DNA from: Sphingomonas carotinifaciens
Lineage (GTDB): Bacteria > Pseudomonadota > Alphaproteobacteria > Sphingomonadales > Sphingomonadaceae
Assembly (NCBI RefSeq): GCF_009789535.1
Contig: NZ_WSUT01000007.1
Span: forward strand, 1-64,000
Direction: 5' to 3'
DNA length: 64,000 bases
Position numbers and translations under genes: made by a program. The number at the start of each line of letters is the position of its first letter. Positions within the stretch are counted from its first letter, which is position 1. Below, in pieces: positions 49,843 through 59,435 of the stretch. The notes below the pieces were generated by a model. The model searched no databases. It was not told where the DNA came from and was given only the letters and a program-made list of their open reading frames with translations.

Positions 49843-50772
49843 ATGGACCATCACGACGACGATCATGACCGCGGCCTGTCGCATGACCTGCAGGTCATCG
49901 GCGAGAAGATCGTGGAGCGGCGCAGGGCATTGGCCTGGCTCGCTTCTGTTGGCGGCGCGGCTATTGTTGCGGGCTCGGCGGCGGCTCAAATGAGCCGCGG
50001 ATCGGTGACCCCCGGCGGGGTGATTACGGTTGGCGGCGGCGGACGCTCGACGCCCACGCCGACCGCAACGCCGGCCCCGACATCCACACCGACCCCCACC
50101 GCCACGAGTTCCGCCGGCTGTCTCGTCGATCCGACCGAAACTGCGGGCCCGTATCCGGGCGACGGGACCAACACCTCGAGTGGATCGACCAGCAACGTGT
50201 TGACCACGAGCGGGATCGTTCGTTCGGACATTCGGTCGAGCTTCATCAGCTCGACAGCCGTCGCCGGCGGGGTCCTGGTAAGGATCACCCTGACGGTCGT
50301 GAACGTCAACGCGACCTGTGCGCCGCTCAGCGGCTATGCGGTGTATCTCTGGCACGCCGACCGCCAGGGGCGTTACTCGCTCTATTCCGCACCAGCGGAG
50401 AGTTACCTGCGCGGCGTGCAGGTGACCGATGCCAATGGACAGGTCACGTTCACGACCATCTTCCCTGCCTGCTACGATGGTCGCTGGCCGCACATGCACT
50501 TCGAGGTATTTTCGGGCCTCGCAGCGGCCACGAGCGGCCGTTACGCGGTACTGACGTCGCAGCTCGCGATGCCGTCGGCGATCTGTTCGGCGGTCTATGC
50601 CGATACGACGACCTACCCCACGAGCGCGAGCATCTTCAAAGGTGTCAAGCTATCGACGGATAACGTGTTCGGCGACAATACGACCGCGCAGATCGCTCAG
50701 CAGACACCGACCTTCGCCGGTAGCACGAGCGCCGGCTACACAGCGGCAGCTGTGATCGGCATCGCTCGCTAG
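49843..50772 (+). CDS. Tat-exported intradiol dioxygenase-like protein, copy 2
   Basis: The 309-residue paralogue of the preceding gene has the same His/Asp-rich start (MDHHDDDHDRGLSHDL), a Tat motif (VERRRALAWLASVGGAAIVAG) but no lipobox Cys, and a shorter TPTPTAT linker. The same Tyr/Tyr/His/His pattern is present (GRYSLYSAPAESYLRGVQ, RWPHMHFEVF). AAGGAG lies 7 bases before the chosen ATG. Loss of the lipidation Cys suggests the two copies differ in location (surface-bound versus soluble). Confidence 0.83.
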   Translation: MDHHDDDHDRGLSHDLQVIGEKIVERRRALAWLASVGGAAIVAGSAAAQMSRGSVTPGGVITVGGGGRSTPTPTATPAPTSTPTPTATSSAGCLVDPTETAGPYPGDGTNTSSGSTSNVLTTSGIVRSDIRSSFISSTAVAGGVLVRITLTVVNVNATCAPLSGYAVYLWHADRQGRYSLYSAPAESYLRGVQVTDANGQVTFTTIFPACYDGRWPHMHFEVFSGLAAATSGRYAVLTSQLAMPSAICSAVYADTTTYPTSASIFKGVKLSTDNVFGDNTTAQIAQQTPTFAGSTSAGYTAAAVIGIAR

Positions 50773-50980
50773 ACAAATCGAAGGCTTCAACTGATGATAC
50801 CGATCCCGGTCGAAGCACTTGAGTCGATATCATCTTTTTACCGCAATTGGTTTCGAGCACGCTGAACCTGTCTCTGGACTTGTTACAGCCGTTGCAATAC
50901 AACGAAATATACTGAAACTTAATCTTCTCGGAACTTCTGCGCACGATCAAGGGTCGCCCGAGATCGGGCAGGAGACCGAG

Positions 50981-51595
50981 ATGACAAGCATAGCAGCCGC
51001 GACCAATGCCGGTCGCCAGATGATGGACATGCGGATCAGCAGCGCCGTGCAAAGCGGCCGCATCACCTCCACGGATCAATCCGCCTTCAAGACCGCTCTC
51101 GACAGCATCGACAGTTCGCTCGCGGCGTCCACGACGGCGACCGCCAACGCCACGACGGGGCGGATCGACATGCGCAGCAAGATGCAGTCGCTGATCGAGG
51201 AGCAGGTTTCGGCCGGAACACTGTCAAGCGATCAGGCCGCGACCTTGCAGCAGATGTTTGCACCGGGCGGACCCCCCCCAGGTGGATCGCGCGGCGGCGA
51301 AAATGAGGGAAGCGGCGCGGGGCAGGACGGCAGCAGCGTCGGCGGCATGAGCGGTGTTCGACAATCGCGCGGAATGCAGGGACCGCCACCACCGCCTCCG
51401 CCGTCGTTCGACATGGGGTCCGGCAGCGACACCAGCGCCACGACGGCGACTTCGTCGGCGGGCGTGGACGACCAGCTGAACGCTTTGGTCGATCTGATCG
51501 AGAAGCTTCGCTCTTCATTGGGCTCGACCACCTATGCCGCAGCCGGGTCGAGCGGCACGGACGTGAGGGGCAGCCTCATCAACGCCTCGGCGTAA
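50981..51595 (+). CDS. Hypothetical 204-aa low-complexity protein
   Basis: The protein starts MTSIAAATNAGRQMMDMRI and has a helical N-terminal half (FKTALDSIDSSLAAS, MQSLIEEQVSAGTLSSDQAATLQQM). A Gly/Pro-rich middle (GGPPPGGSRGG, QGPPPPPPPSFD) precedes a C-terminal helix (DDQLNALVDLIEKLRSSLG). There is no signal peptide. AGGAGACCGAG precedes the start. It may be an assembly or secretion-related scaffold; I recognise no family. Confidence 0.65.
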   Translation: MTSIAAATNAGRQMMDMRISSAVQSGRITSTDQSAFKTALDSIDSSLAASTTATANATTGRIDMRSKMQSLIEEQVSAGTLSSDQAATLQQMFAPGGPPPGGSRGGENEGSGAGQDGSSVGGMSGVRQSRGMQGPPPPPPPSFDMGSGSDTSATTATSSAGVDDQLNALVDLIEKLRSSLGSTTYAAAGSSGTDVRGSLINASA

Positions 51596-51655
51596 TCCCG
51601 CGGTTCTTCCAGCGCCGACGGGGGGGGGCGCTGGATGCCGTGACGTCCGGGTTGC

Positions 51656-52405
51656 CTAGCGGCGCACCACCGACGCGGTGAACATATAGCCTTCGTTGCG
51701 GACCGTTCGGATCAGGTCCGCACCATCCTTCGTCGCGATCTTCCGGCGGATCCGACTCACCTGAACATCGACAGCACGATCGAAGCTGTCGCTGTCACCG
51801 CCCCTGGCATATTCGATGAGCTGATCGCGGGTCAGAACGCGGCGCGGATGCTCGACCAGGGCACGCATGATCTGGAACTCGCCCTCGGTCAGCGCGATCG
51901 TCTCACCATCGGGTGCGTACAGCGTGAAGCCCTCGGCATCGAGCGACCAGTCGCTGAACCGCAACATCGGGCGACCTTCACCGATCGGTTCGGCAACGAC
52001 CTTGAGCGGGCTGGCGTCCCTCGGCGCGACCGCATGCTCTCTTCGACGCAGCACGGTACGGATCCGTGCCAGCAGTTCCCGAGGATTGCACGGCTTCGCC
52101 AGATAATCCTCGGCGCCGATCTCCAGCCCGATGATCCGGTCGATGTCACTACCGACCGCAGAGAGCATGATGACTGGCGGCGCACCGGCGGCTTGCAGAC
52201 CCCGTAATGCCGTCAGGCCATCTTCACCCGGCATCATGACGTCCAGCACGATGAGGTCCGGGCGTTGCTTGGCCATTGCGGCCCGCATCTCCACCGGATC
52301 GCTGGCGACGGTCGTCAGGAAACCGTTCTTCTCAAGGAACGACGAAATGAGCTTTCGAATGCCTTCGTCGTCATCGACGATGAGAATGCGAGTGGCGAGG
52401 TCCAT
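51656..52405 (-). CDS. OmpR/PhoB-type response regulator
   Basis: The 249-residue protein has a receiver domain (acidic pocket IVDDDEG, phospho-acceptor Asp55 in IVLDVMMPGEDG, Lys104 in YLAKPC). A winged-helix output domain follows (LTEGEFQIMRALVEHPRRVLTRDQLIEYARGG, SFDRAVDVQVSRIRRKI). It is divergent from virB1. The sensor kinase it needs is probably the one encoded at the far end of the secretion operon (60675-62837). A start at 52426 is also possible. Confidence 0.88.
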   Translation of the reverse strand: MDLATRILIVDDDEGIRKLISSFLEKNGFLTTVASDPVEMRAAMAKQRPDLIVLDVMMPGEDGLTALRGLQAAGAPPVIMLSAVGSDIDRIIGLEIGAEDYLAKPCNPRELLARIRTVLRRREHAVAPRDASPLKVVAEPIGEGRPMLRFSDWSLDAEGFTLYAPDGETIALTEGEFQIMRALVEHPRRVLTRDQLIEYARGGDSDSFDRAVDVQVSRIRRKIATKDGADLIRTVRNEGYMFTASVVRR

Positions 52406-52569
52406 GTGGATTACATTGGCAAGCATGGCCGCCAATTGCCAGCCCGGGCTTTCGGGCATTTGTCCGGTATGTGTCTGCACCGCCGATCGATGAATCGGCT
52501 GTCTGGAAAATAACGGGACATTCCGGGGCAAAGCGCCGGGTCGATCACAGCCTCATCGGAGTGATCGAC

Positions 52570-53181
52570 ATGAAGATTGACACCAAGAACCCCTTTTTCA
52601 TTGCCGCCGCGAGCTTTGCCGCGACGGCAGCCGTCCTTGGCGCCGCCCATGCCAACGCGCAGGTGATGCAGGTCGATGAGAACGGCGCGATCTCGACCCG
52701 GAGCGGCACCGGTTATGTGACGTGGGACGACGGAGAGGCGACGCCTGCCGCCCCGATCGACGCGGCAATGACCGATGTGTCGGCGCGGCCGGTCCCGGCG
52801 GCCTTTGCCGGAACCATTGCCCGCGTCTCGGCGGATCAGGACATCAGTCCGGCACTGCTGGAGGCGCTGATCTGGCGCGAGAGCCGCTGGCGGCCGACCG
52901 CGGTGTCGCCCGTCGGCGCGCGCGGGCTGACGCAGCTGATGCCCGGCACGGCCCGTGCTCTGGGCGTCGATCCGCGCGACCCTGTCGCGGCCATCGAAGG
53001 CGGCGCCCGCTACCTTCGCCAGCAGCTCGATCGCTTCGGCGGTGACGTCGAGCGGGCGTTGGCCGCTTACAATGCTGGTCCGGGCCGCGTCATTCGCGCC
53101 GGCGGCATCCCCGCAATCGCCGAGACGCGCGCGTACGTCGCTGCGATCCTGAACCGTTTGTCCACTCCTTTGGAGAAGTGA
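52570..53181 (+). CDS. virB1: VirB1-like lytic transglycosylase
   Basis: The 203-residue protein has a signal peptide (MKIDTKNPFFIAAASFAATAAVLGAAHANA) and an SLT domain (LLEALIWRESRWRPTAVSPVGARGLTQLMPGTA) with the catalytic Glu in WRES. NPxx-type blocks (ALAAYNAGPGRV) follow. It opens the peptidoglycan for the secretion channel. It is the first gene of the type IV secretion operon, ending one base before virB2. Confidence 0.88.
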   Translation: MKIDTKNPFFIAAASFAATAAVLGAAHANAQVMQVDENGAISTRSGTGYVTWDDGEATPAAPIDAAMTDVSARPVPAAFAGTIARVSADQDISPALLEALIWRESRWRPTAVSPVGARGLTQLMPGTARALGVDPRDPVAAIEGGARYLRQQLDRFGGDVERALAAYNAGPGRVIRAGGIPAIAETRAYVAAILNRLSTPLEK

Positions 53182-53182
53182 A

Positions 53183-53497
53183 ATGAAGAAGTATCTGATC
53201 GCCACTACCGCTGCCCTCCTGGCAGTTGCCCCCTCGTCGGCGTTCGCACAGTCGGTCGGAGGCGATCCCCAGGGTTCAGGCCCGATCGTCGCGGCGCTCG
53301 GCTGGCTGCAGGGGACGCTCCTCGGACATGTCGCGACCGCCGTTGCCGTGATCGCGGTCGCAATGGTCGGCTTCATGATGCTGACCGGCCGGCTGAACTG
53401 GAAGTTCGGCGGAACGGTCATCATCGGCTGCTTCGTGCTCTTCGGCTCGGCAGCGATCGTCGCCGGCATCCAGTCCACCGCAAGCATCGCGGGCTGA
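53183..53497 (+). CDS. virB2: VirB2 pilin (TrbC family)
   Basis: The 104-residue protein has a signal peptide (MKKYLIATTAALLAVAPSSAFAQ) and two hydrophobic segments (LGHVATAVAVIAVAMVGFMMLTG, FGGTVIIGCFVLFGSAAIVAGI) split by a short basic loop (RLNWK). This is the standard pilin layout. It follows virB1 by one base. Confidence 0.9.
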   Translation: MKKYLIATTAALLAVAPSSAFAQSVGGDPQGSGPIVAALGWLQGTLLGHVATAVAVIAVAMVGFMMLTGRLNWKFGGTVIIGCFVLFGSAAIVAGIQSTASIAG

Positions 53498-53500
53498 CCG

Positions 53501-53785
53501 GTGGCCAGCCTCAAGCGCGTACCGGTCTTTCGAGCGCTCACGCGACCGCAGATGTTCGGCGGGGTCACCTTCTCGTTCTTCATCGTCAACATGGCGGTCA
53601 CGACCGAGGCCTTCCTGGTGACCGGCAGCTTCCTGTCGCTGCCGATCGCGCTCGTCGTGCACGGCATCGGGTATTTCGCCTGCCTGCGCGAGCCGCGTGT
53701 CTTCGACCTGTGGCTGACCAAGGTCAGCCGCACGCCCCGTGTGCGCAACTGGAAGCGCTGGGGCTGCAACTCCTACGAACCCTGA
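53501..53785 (+). CDS. virB3: VirB3 inner-membrane protein
   Basis: The 94-residue protein has the VirB3 pattern: VPVFRALTRPQMFGGVTF, a hydrophobic pair (FFIVNMAVTTEAFLV, LSLPIALVVHGIGYFACL) and a basic end (RVFDLWLTKVSRTP). A GTG start is 3 bases after virB2; virB4 follows by 13 bases. Confidence 0.9.
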   Translation: MASLKRVPVFRALTRPQMFGGVTFSFFIVNMAVTTEAFLVTGSFLSLPIALVVHGIGYFACLREPRVFDLWLTKVSRTPRVRNWKRWGCNSYEP

Positions 53786-53798
53786 AGGACAGAACGTC

Positions 53799-56204
53799 AT
53801 GCGTAAGTGGATGGGACCGGCAGCTTGGGGACCACGCGAGGCAAAGGCGGGCGACCGCCTGCCTTATGGCCGCCTTGTCGACGAGCAGACCCTGGCGTTG
53901 CGCGACGGCGCCGTGATGCGGACGATCGCCGTGCCGGGCATCGGGTTCGAAACGGAGGATTCGGAGCAGCTCGACCATCTGCTGGCCGTGCGCGAGACGA
54001 TGTTGCGCAGCGCACTCGATGCGCGGTTCATCGTCTATCATCACGTCGTCCGGCGCCGGGTCGAGGCGACGCTCGCAGAGGCGGGAGATGATCCGTTTTC
54101 GCGCGAACTCGATCGACGCTGGAATGCGATCCGCGCCTCACGCCGCCTCTATGTCAACGACCAGTATCTCACGATCCTGCGCCGCCCGGCACGCGGCAAG
54201 ACGGGCTGGGCGGAGAAGCTGAGTCGCCGCATCAACGGCCAGGGCGACCCAGAGCCCGGCACGATCCGTGAACTCGACACCGCCATCACGGCCCTCGTCG
54301 CCGGACTGTCAGGGTATGGCGCCCGGGTGCTCGGCGGTTATGACGGCGCGGGTGGTCGCTGCTCCGAGCCGTTGGAACTCCTGTCGGCGCTCTACAACGG
54401 GGAAAGCCGTCCGGTGCTGGCGCCGGCAGGAGACGTCGATTGCGGGCGATATCTCCCCTATACCCGGGTGAGCTTCGGCCTCGACGCGATCGAGACGAGG
54501 GGCGCTGGCGACCGCCGGTTCTCGGCCATGGTGTCGATCAAGGAATACCCCGATGCCACGCGCGCGGGGCTGGTCGACAATCTGCTACGTCTGCCCAACG
54601 AACTGGTGCTGACCGAAAGCTTCGCGCCGGCCGACCGCCAGGTCGCACGCGAGCGGATCGACCTCGCGCTGCGCCGGCTGAAATCAGCCGACACCGAAGC
54701 GGCGGCTGAACGGGCCGAGATGATGACGGCACGCGATGGCCTGGGCGCCGGACAGATCGGCTTCGGCGATCATCACCTCTCCCTTCTGGTTCGCGCCGAC
54801 ACGCTGCCGGACCTGGAGCACGCGGCGGCGCAAGCCGGGGCCGCGCTGGCGGATATGGGAACGATCGCGGTTCGCGAGGATGTCGGCTTGGAGCCGAGCT
54901 TCTGGGGGCAGTTTCCGGGCAACGAAACCTACGTCGTTCGCCGCTCGCTGATCTCGACGGCCAATGCCGCGGGTTTCCTCTCGCTTCACGGTTTCCCCCA
55001 AGGTCGCGCGAGCGACAATCATTGGGGCGACGCGGTCAGCGTCCTCGAGACCACCAGCGCCACGCCCTATTTCTTCAACTTCCACGAAGGCGACCTCGGC
55101 AATTTCACGGTGATCGGCCCGTCGGGGTCGGGAAAGACGGTGGCGCTGAACTTCCTCGCGGCACAGGCACAGCGCTTCGGGCCGCGGCTCGTCTTTTTCG
55201 ACAAGGATCGGGGCGCCGAGATCTTCCTGCGCGCGATCGGCGGCCACTATGCCCGGCTCGTCCCCGGTGAGCCGACCGGCATGAACCCGCTCGCGCTGCC
55301 GGGAACGCCCGCCAACCAGGCCTTCCTGCGCGACTGGCTCGCCGTGCTGCTGAACGCCGAAGGTCCGGAAGAGCTGGCGACGATCGCGGCAGCGGTCGCG
55401 GCGGCCTATGATCACGATGTCGCATTTCGGCGTCTGCGCTACCTCGGCGAACTGCTGGGCGGCGCGCGACGTCCCGAAGCCGGCGATCTCGTGCATCGGT
55501 TGCAGCCCTGGATCGGCTCCGGCGAGCACGCCTGGCTGTTCGACAATGCCTCGGACCGGCTCGATCTCGATGCACGCACGCTGGGCTTCGACATGACCCA
55601 GCTGCTCGACAATCCGCGGCTGCGGACGCCCGCCATGATGTACCTGTTCCATCGCATCGACGAGCGGTTGGACGGATCGCCGACCACGATCCTGATCGAT
55701 GAAGGCTGGAAGGCGCTCGACGATCCGGTCTTCGCCTCGCGTATCCGCGACTGGTTGAAGACCTTGCGCAAACGCAACGCGCTCGTCGGTTTCGCAACGC
55801 AGTCGGCCGGGGATGCTCTTGGCAGCAGCATCGCGTCGGCAATCGTCGAACAGACCGCGACCATGATCTTCATGCCCAACGCAAAGGCGAAGGCGGAAGA
55901 TTACTGCACGGGCTTCAATCTGTCGGAGCATGAGCTGGCGCTCATCCGCGCGTTGCCGGCGGAAAGCCGATGCTTTCTCGTCCGGCATGCCAACCATTCG
56001 GTTGTGGTGCGGCTCGACCTCACGGGCACCGGCGAGATGCTGATGGTCCTGTCCGGTCGGGAAGCGACGGTCAGGAAGCTCGATGCCATCAGGGCCGATG
56101 CCGGTGATGATCCGGCCGCCTGGTATCCGCGGCTCACCGGTGCAGCATGGCCCGGCGGTCCTCCCGAGCATGAGGCCCCGTGGTATATGGAGGCAGCAGA
56201 ATGA
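53799..56204 (+). CDS. virB4: VirB4 ATPase
   Basis: The 801-residue protein has the Walker A motif GPSGSGKTVALNF (about residue 445) and Walker B TTILIDEGWKAL (about residue 630). The N-terminal VirB4/CagE domain has typical blocks such as VSIKEYPDATRAGLVDNLL. It energises pilus assembly and substrate transport. The start MRKWMGPAAW was chosen because it follows virB3 closely; its stop overlaps the virB6 start by ATGA. Confidence 0.93.
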   Translation: MRKWMGPAAWGPREAKAGDRLPYGRLVDEQTLALRDGAVMRTIAVPGIGFETEDSEQLDHLLAVRETMLRSALDARFIVYHHVVRRRVEATLAEAGDDPFSRELDRRWNAIRASRRLYVNDQYLTILRRPARGKTGWAEKLSRRINGQGDPEPGTIRELDTAITALVAGLSGYGARVLGGYDGAGGRCSEPLELLSALYNGESRPVLAPAGDVDCGRYLPYTRVSFGLDAIETRGAGDRRFSAMVSIKEYPDATRAGLVDNLLRLPNELVLTESFAPADRQVARERIDLALRRLKSADTEAAAERAEMMTARDGLGAGQIGFGDHHLSLLVRADTLPDLEHAAAQAGAALADMGTIAVREDVGLEPSFWGQFPGNETYVVRRSLISTANAAGFLSLHGFPQGRASDNHWGDAVSVLETTSATPYFFNFHEGDLGNFTVIGPSGSGKTVALNFLAAQAQRFGPRLVFFDKDRGAEIFLRAIGGHYARLVPGEPTGMNPLALPGTPANQAFLRDWLAVLLNAEGPEELATIAAAVAAAYDHDVAFRRLRYLGELLGGARRPEAGDLVHRLQPWIGSGEHAWLFDNASDRLDLDARTLGFDMTQLLDNPRLRTPAMMYLFHRIDERLDGSPTTILIDEGWKALDDPVFASRIRDWLKTLRKRNALVGFATQSAGDALGSSIASAIVEQTATMIFMPNAKAKAEDYCTGFNLSEHELALIRALPAESRCFLVRHANHSVVVRLDLTGTGEMLMVLSGREATVRKLDAIRADAGDDPAAWYPRLTGAAWPGGPPEHEAPWYMEAAE

Positions 56205-57376
56205 ACGGTTGTGGGTCTTTCGGGGCGGATGGGCCCGACGGCATCGGGTCCGCCCTGCGCGTGATCGACTGCCAGACGGCGCAGGGAACCGCGCACGCGT
56301 TCGACCGCCTTTTCGGCGCGAATGGCGGATTGCTGCCGGCACTGACCATCCTGCTCACGCTCTACGTGGCCTGGATGGCGGTCGGTCTCCTTACCGGGCG
56401 GGCGCGGATCGGCCTCTCCGGACTGACGCCGCGGATGCTGACGCTGGGCGCGGTGCTGACATTCGCGACGTCCTGGACCGCGTATCAGAGCGTCGTCTGG
56501 AACCTTCTGGTCGGCGCTCCCGATCAGGTCGCTGGTTTGTTGCTTGGGACACACGGATCAGCGACGGCATTGTTCGGGGATCGCCTCGATCGCCTGTTCG
56601 GCGCGGTCGCAGAGGCGGCGCAAGCCGCGCAAAAGGCGCAAGCGCAGGACGCGAAAGGATGGCAACCCGCCGACCTCCTGTGGCTTTCGACCATGTTGCT
56701 GCTGTTGGGAACGGCCGGCGTGCTCATCACCGCCAGGATCGCGCTCGCCGCTCTGCTGGCGCTCGGACCGATCTTCCTCGTCCTGGCAATCTTCCGCGGC
56801 ACGCGGGGCTTGTTCGAGGGCTGGGTCAAGGCCGCCGTTCTGTTCGCTGTCGTTCCCTTGTTCTCGGTCCTGATCGGCGGGGGAGCGATCATCATTCTCA
56901 CGCCGGTGGCGGAGAATCTCGGATCCGAGCCGACCATGCAGCAGGCGGCGGCCGTCTTTCTCGGCGCTGCGGTCTATTGCGCCTTGATGACGATGGTTCT
57001 GAAGGTGGCCGGACAACTCGTTGCGGGATGGCGTCTGGCCGGTGCGGGCGAGGAGCGGGATGCCGATCGAGCAGCCCCCTCGATCGCGACCCCCGCACCG
57101 TCCTCGAGCATCTTCATGCCCTCCGCTCAAAGTGCCTCGCACCCTGGCCAAGATGAACGGGTGCGTGCTCTGACGGCGGCGATCGCGTCCGCGCCGACCG
57201 CGCAGGGCGTGATCTCCGCAGCGGGAGTCGGATCTGCCGGGCGCGCCTCCGAACGCGTGGTTGTCGCGCCGGTGGCGCCCGCGAGCAATGTCGTTGCCTT
57301 GCGTCCAATGACGAGTGCGGCGCCGCGAGCATCGGCCTTGGGACGATCGATAGCCGGGGCATCCCGCCCCCGCTGA
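56201..57376 (+). CDS. virB6: VirB6 inner-membrane channel protein
   Basis: The 391-residue protein has several hydrophobic segments (LLPALTILLTLYVAWMAVGLL, LLWLSTMLLLLGTAGVLITARIALAALLALGPIFLVLAIF, AAVLFAVVPLFSVLIGGGAIIIL) and ends in a Ser/Ala/Pro-rich tail. The order between virB4 and virB9 fits VirB6. The start overlaps virB4. The tail beyond residue 285 seems disordered. Confidence 0.9.
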   Translation: MNGCGSFGADGPDGIGSALRVIDCQTAQGTAHAFDRLFGANGGLLPALTILLTLYVAWMAVGLLTGRARIGLSGLTPRMLTLGAVLTFATSWTAYQSVVWNLLVGAPDQVAGLLLGTHGSATALFGDRLDRLFGAVAEAAQAAQKAQAQDAKGWQPADLLWLSTMLLLLGTAGVLITARIALAALLALGPIFLVLAIFRGTRGLFEGWVKAAVLFAVVPLFSVLIGGGAIIILTPVAENLGSEPTMQQAAAVFLGAAVYCALMTMVLKVAGQLVAGWRLAGAGEERDADRAAPSIATPAPSSSIFMPSAQSASHPGQDERVRALTAAIASAPTAQGVISAAGVGSAGRASERVVVAPVAPASNVVALRPMTSAAPRASALGRSIAGASRPR

Positions 57377-57562
57377 CGATGGAGGATCGAACGCGTGGAG
57401 AAGCGCTCTGGTCATGCTGGCGGCCAGGGCGCTTCCTCATGTCCGCAAGAGCGCCGTGCCGGACACAACATTTCCGCCGACCGGCAATGCCCGGGACAAA
57501 ACATCCGGACAAACCAAAGCACCGATCACGAGGCAGCGTGCCATTTGAAGAGGAAGACACGC

Positions 57563-58309
57563 ATGAAGACGATCCTGCTCGCGCTGGCGGCCAGCGCATC
57601 GGTTCCCGCCCTGGCATCCGACCCACGGATCGCTACGAAATTCTATGACGAGGGACGCGTGGTTCGCTTCGAAGGCCGTGCCAACCTTCAATCAACGATC
57701 GCCTTCGGCGAAGGAGAGCGGATCGAGAATGTCGCGATCGGAGACTCGAGCCGCTGGCAGGTGACGCCCAACAAGCGCGCCAACGTCTTGTTCATCAAGC
57801 CGGTCGCCATATCGGCGCGGACCAACATGACGGTCATTACCGACCGGCATACCTACCTGTTCGAACTGGTCGCCTCGCCGCGCGCGCCCTCGACCTATCT
57901 GCTGCGGTTCACCTATCCTGCACCGCCACCAGCGCCTCCGGCCCCCGAGCCCAAGGAAGCAGTCCAGGTGGCTGCAACGCCGCCTGTCCCGGCGACGCCC
58001 CTGCAGCTCCACTTCGGCTGGGCCGCAAAGGGCGACAAGGCACTGATGCCCGAACGCAGCTTCGACGACGGAAACTCCCTCTATCTCTCCTGGCCGCAAG
58101 ACCGGCCGGTGCCGGCGGTACTGACCATCGGCCCTGACGGCACGGAGGGGCCGACCAACTTCGCCGTTCGTGGCGACTATATCGTCGTGGAGGGTGTGCC
58201 GACCCGGGTCGTCCTGCGCTCGGGCAAATCAGCCCTCACTCTCGCGGCACCCACGCCGGCGAGATCGACCAGCCCGATCAACCCACAGACCCAGACGGCG
58301 GAACGTTGA
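57563..58309 (+). CDS. virB9: VirB9 outer-membrane-core protein
   Basis: The 248-residue protein has a signal peptide (MKTILLALAASASVPALA) and the VirB9/TrbG pattern (DPRIATKFYDEGRVVRFEGR, NVLFIKPVAISARTNMTVIT, TYLLRFTYP). A Pro-rich linker and the C-terminal beta domain (FDDGNSLYLSWPQDRPVPA) follow. It forms the outer ring of the channel with VirB10. A gap of 186 bases separates it from virB6; no VirB7 lipoprotein or VirB8 gene is visible there. Confidence 0.9.
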   Translation: MKTILLALAASASVPALASDPRIATKFYDEGRVVRFEGRANLQSTIAFGEGERIENVAIGDSSRWQVTPNKRANVLFIKPVAISARTNMTVITDRHTYLFELVASPRAPSTYLLRFTYPAPPPAPPAPEPKEAVQVAATPPVPATPLQLHFGWAAKGDKALMPERSFDDGNSLYLSWPQDRPVPAVLTIGPDGTEGPTNFAVRGDYIVVEGVPTRVVLRSGKSALTLAAPTPARSTSPINPQTQTAER

Positions 58310-58310
58310 T

Positions 58311-59435
58311 ATGAGCACCAACACCCTGACGCGCTCCACCGGCCTGGTTCCGTTCGCTGGATTGGAGGATCCGCGCCGCTCGATGGACGAAGGCGCCCTA
58401 GTCGCTGCCAGCAACAACGGCTTTCCGATCGTCGCGACGCGCGTCGCGCGCCGCGATCGTGCGGGACTCGCCGCAGGGGCAGCCGGCGCCTTGCTGCTCG
58501 GAGGGCTCACCCTCTGGTCGATGAGCGGCACGACACCGCATCCGGCGGCGCCCGTTGCCAAGGCGCCGGCTCCGATCAAGGCGGCGGTCCCTATTCAGCC
58601 GGCAGCACCGGCGGTGCCCATTGCTCCACCGACCGCTGCACAGGAAACGGCGATTGCGCAGGCAACCCAACCCGCGACGGCCGCGCGGAGCGGCGTCGAT
58701 GCCGCGCATTCACCGGTGATGGTGTGGGATACCTCGGGCGCGCCCGAAGTGGGCGCGTCGGCACCAACGGCGGTCGCTCCCCCCAGTCCCACCAAGATCA
58801 CCGCGCCGCAGCCGCTCTCCGACAATGAGTCGTTCGCCACGCGGATGGCGGATGGTGGGGCCGACCAGGCCAGCGCCACCCGCATCGTCGATCCCGCCAA
58901 CACCGTCACTCAGGGCACCTTGATCCCTGCGGTGCTCGAGACCGCGATCGATAGCGATCTTCCGGGCTATGCCCGTGCAGTCGTCAGTTCGGATGTCCGC
59001 TCCTTCGATGGAAGCCGTGTTCTGGTCCCGCGGTCGTCGCGGCTGATCGGCCAGTACAAGAGCGGCCTCGCGGCCGGACAGACCCGCGCCTATGTCATGT
59101 GGACCCGGCTGATCCGTCCCGACGGCGTGACCGTCCAGCTGGCGTCGCCCGGCGTCGAATATTCGGGTGCCTCCGGCCTGACCGGAGAGGTGAACAGCCA
59201 TTTCATGAAGCGCTTCGGCGCTGCGACATTGCTGTCGGTCGTCGGTGGCATCGGCGCGCTGGCGAGTAGCGGGACGTCGCTGGTGCTGTCCGGTGGCACG
59301 AGCGCCGCCTCCGTGGCGGCGCAGCGGGATGCCCAGATACCGCCCACTATTCGCATCCGGCAGGGCCAACCGATCCGTGTGTTCACGGCGCGTGATCTCG
59401 ATTTCTCAACCGTTGGCGGGAGTGTCCAGCCATGA
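58311..59435 (+). CDS. virB10: VirB10 core-complex protein
   Basis: The 374-residue protein has one N-terminal membrane segment (AGLAAGAAGALLLGGLTLW), an Ala/Pro-rich periplasmic linker (residues 75-150) and the VirB10/TrbI domain: GTLIPAVLETAIDSDLPGYA, VLVPRSSRLIGQY, RLIRPDGVTVQL, GQPIRVFTARDLDF. It spans the periplasm between the inner membrane and the outer ring. The start lies one base after the virB9 stop and the end overlaps virB11. Confidence 0.93.
   Translation: MSTNTLTRSTGLVPFAGLEDPRRSMDEGALVAASNNGFPIVATRVARRDRAGLAAGAAGALLLGGLTLWSMSGTTPHPAAPVAKAPAPIKAAVPIQPAAPAVPIAPPTAAQETAIAQATQPATAARSGVDAAHSPVMVWDTSGAPEVGASAPTAVAPPSPTKITAPQPLSDNESFATRMADGGADQASATRIVDPANTVTQGTLIPAVLETAIDSDLPGYARAVVSSDVRSFDGSRVLVPRSSRLIGQYKSGLAAGQTRAYVMWTRLIRPDGVTVQLASPGVEYSGASGLTGEVNSHFMKRFGAATLLSVVGGIGALASSGTSLVLSGGTSAASVAAQRDAQIPPTIRIRQGQPIRVFTARDLDFSTVGGSVQP

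Noticed and set aside
54684..56342. 552-codon reverse-strand frame opposite virB4
   Set aside because: Antisense shadow of virB4, which has intact Walker motifs and operon context.
57395..57562. In-frame N-terminal extension of VirB9 or a VirB7 gene
   Set aside because: The extension lacks a signal peptide or lipobox at a usable start; the signal peptide at 57563 is the natural VirB9 start.
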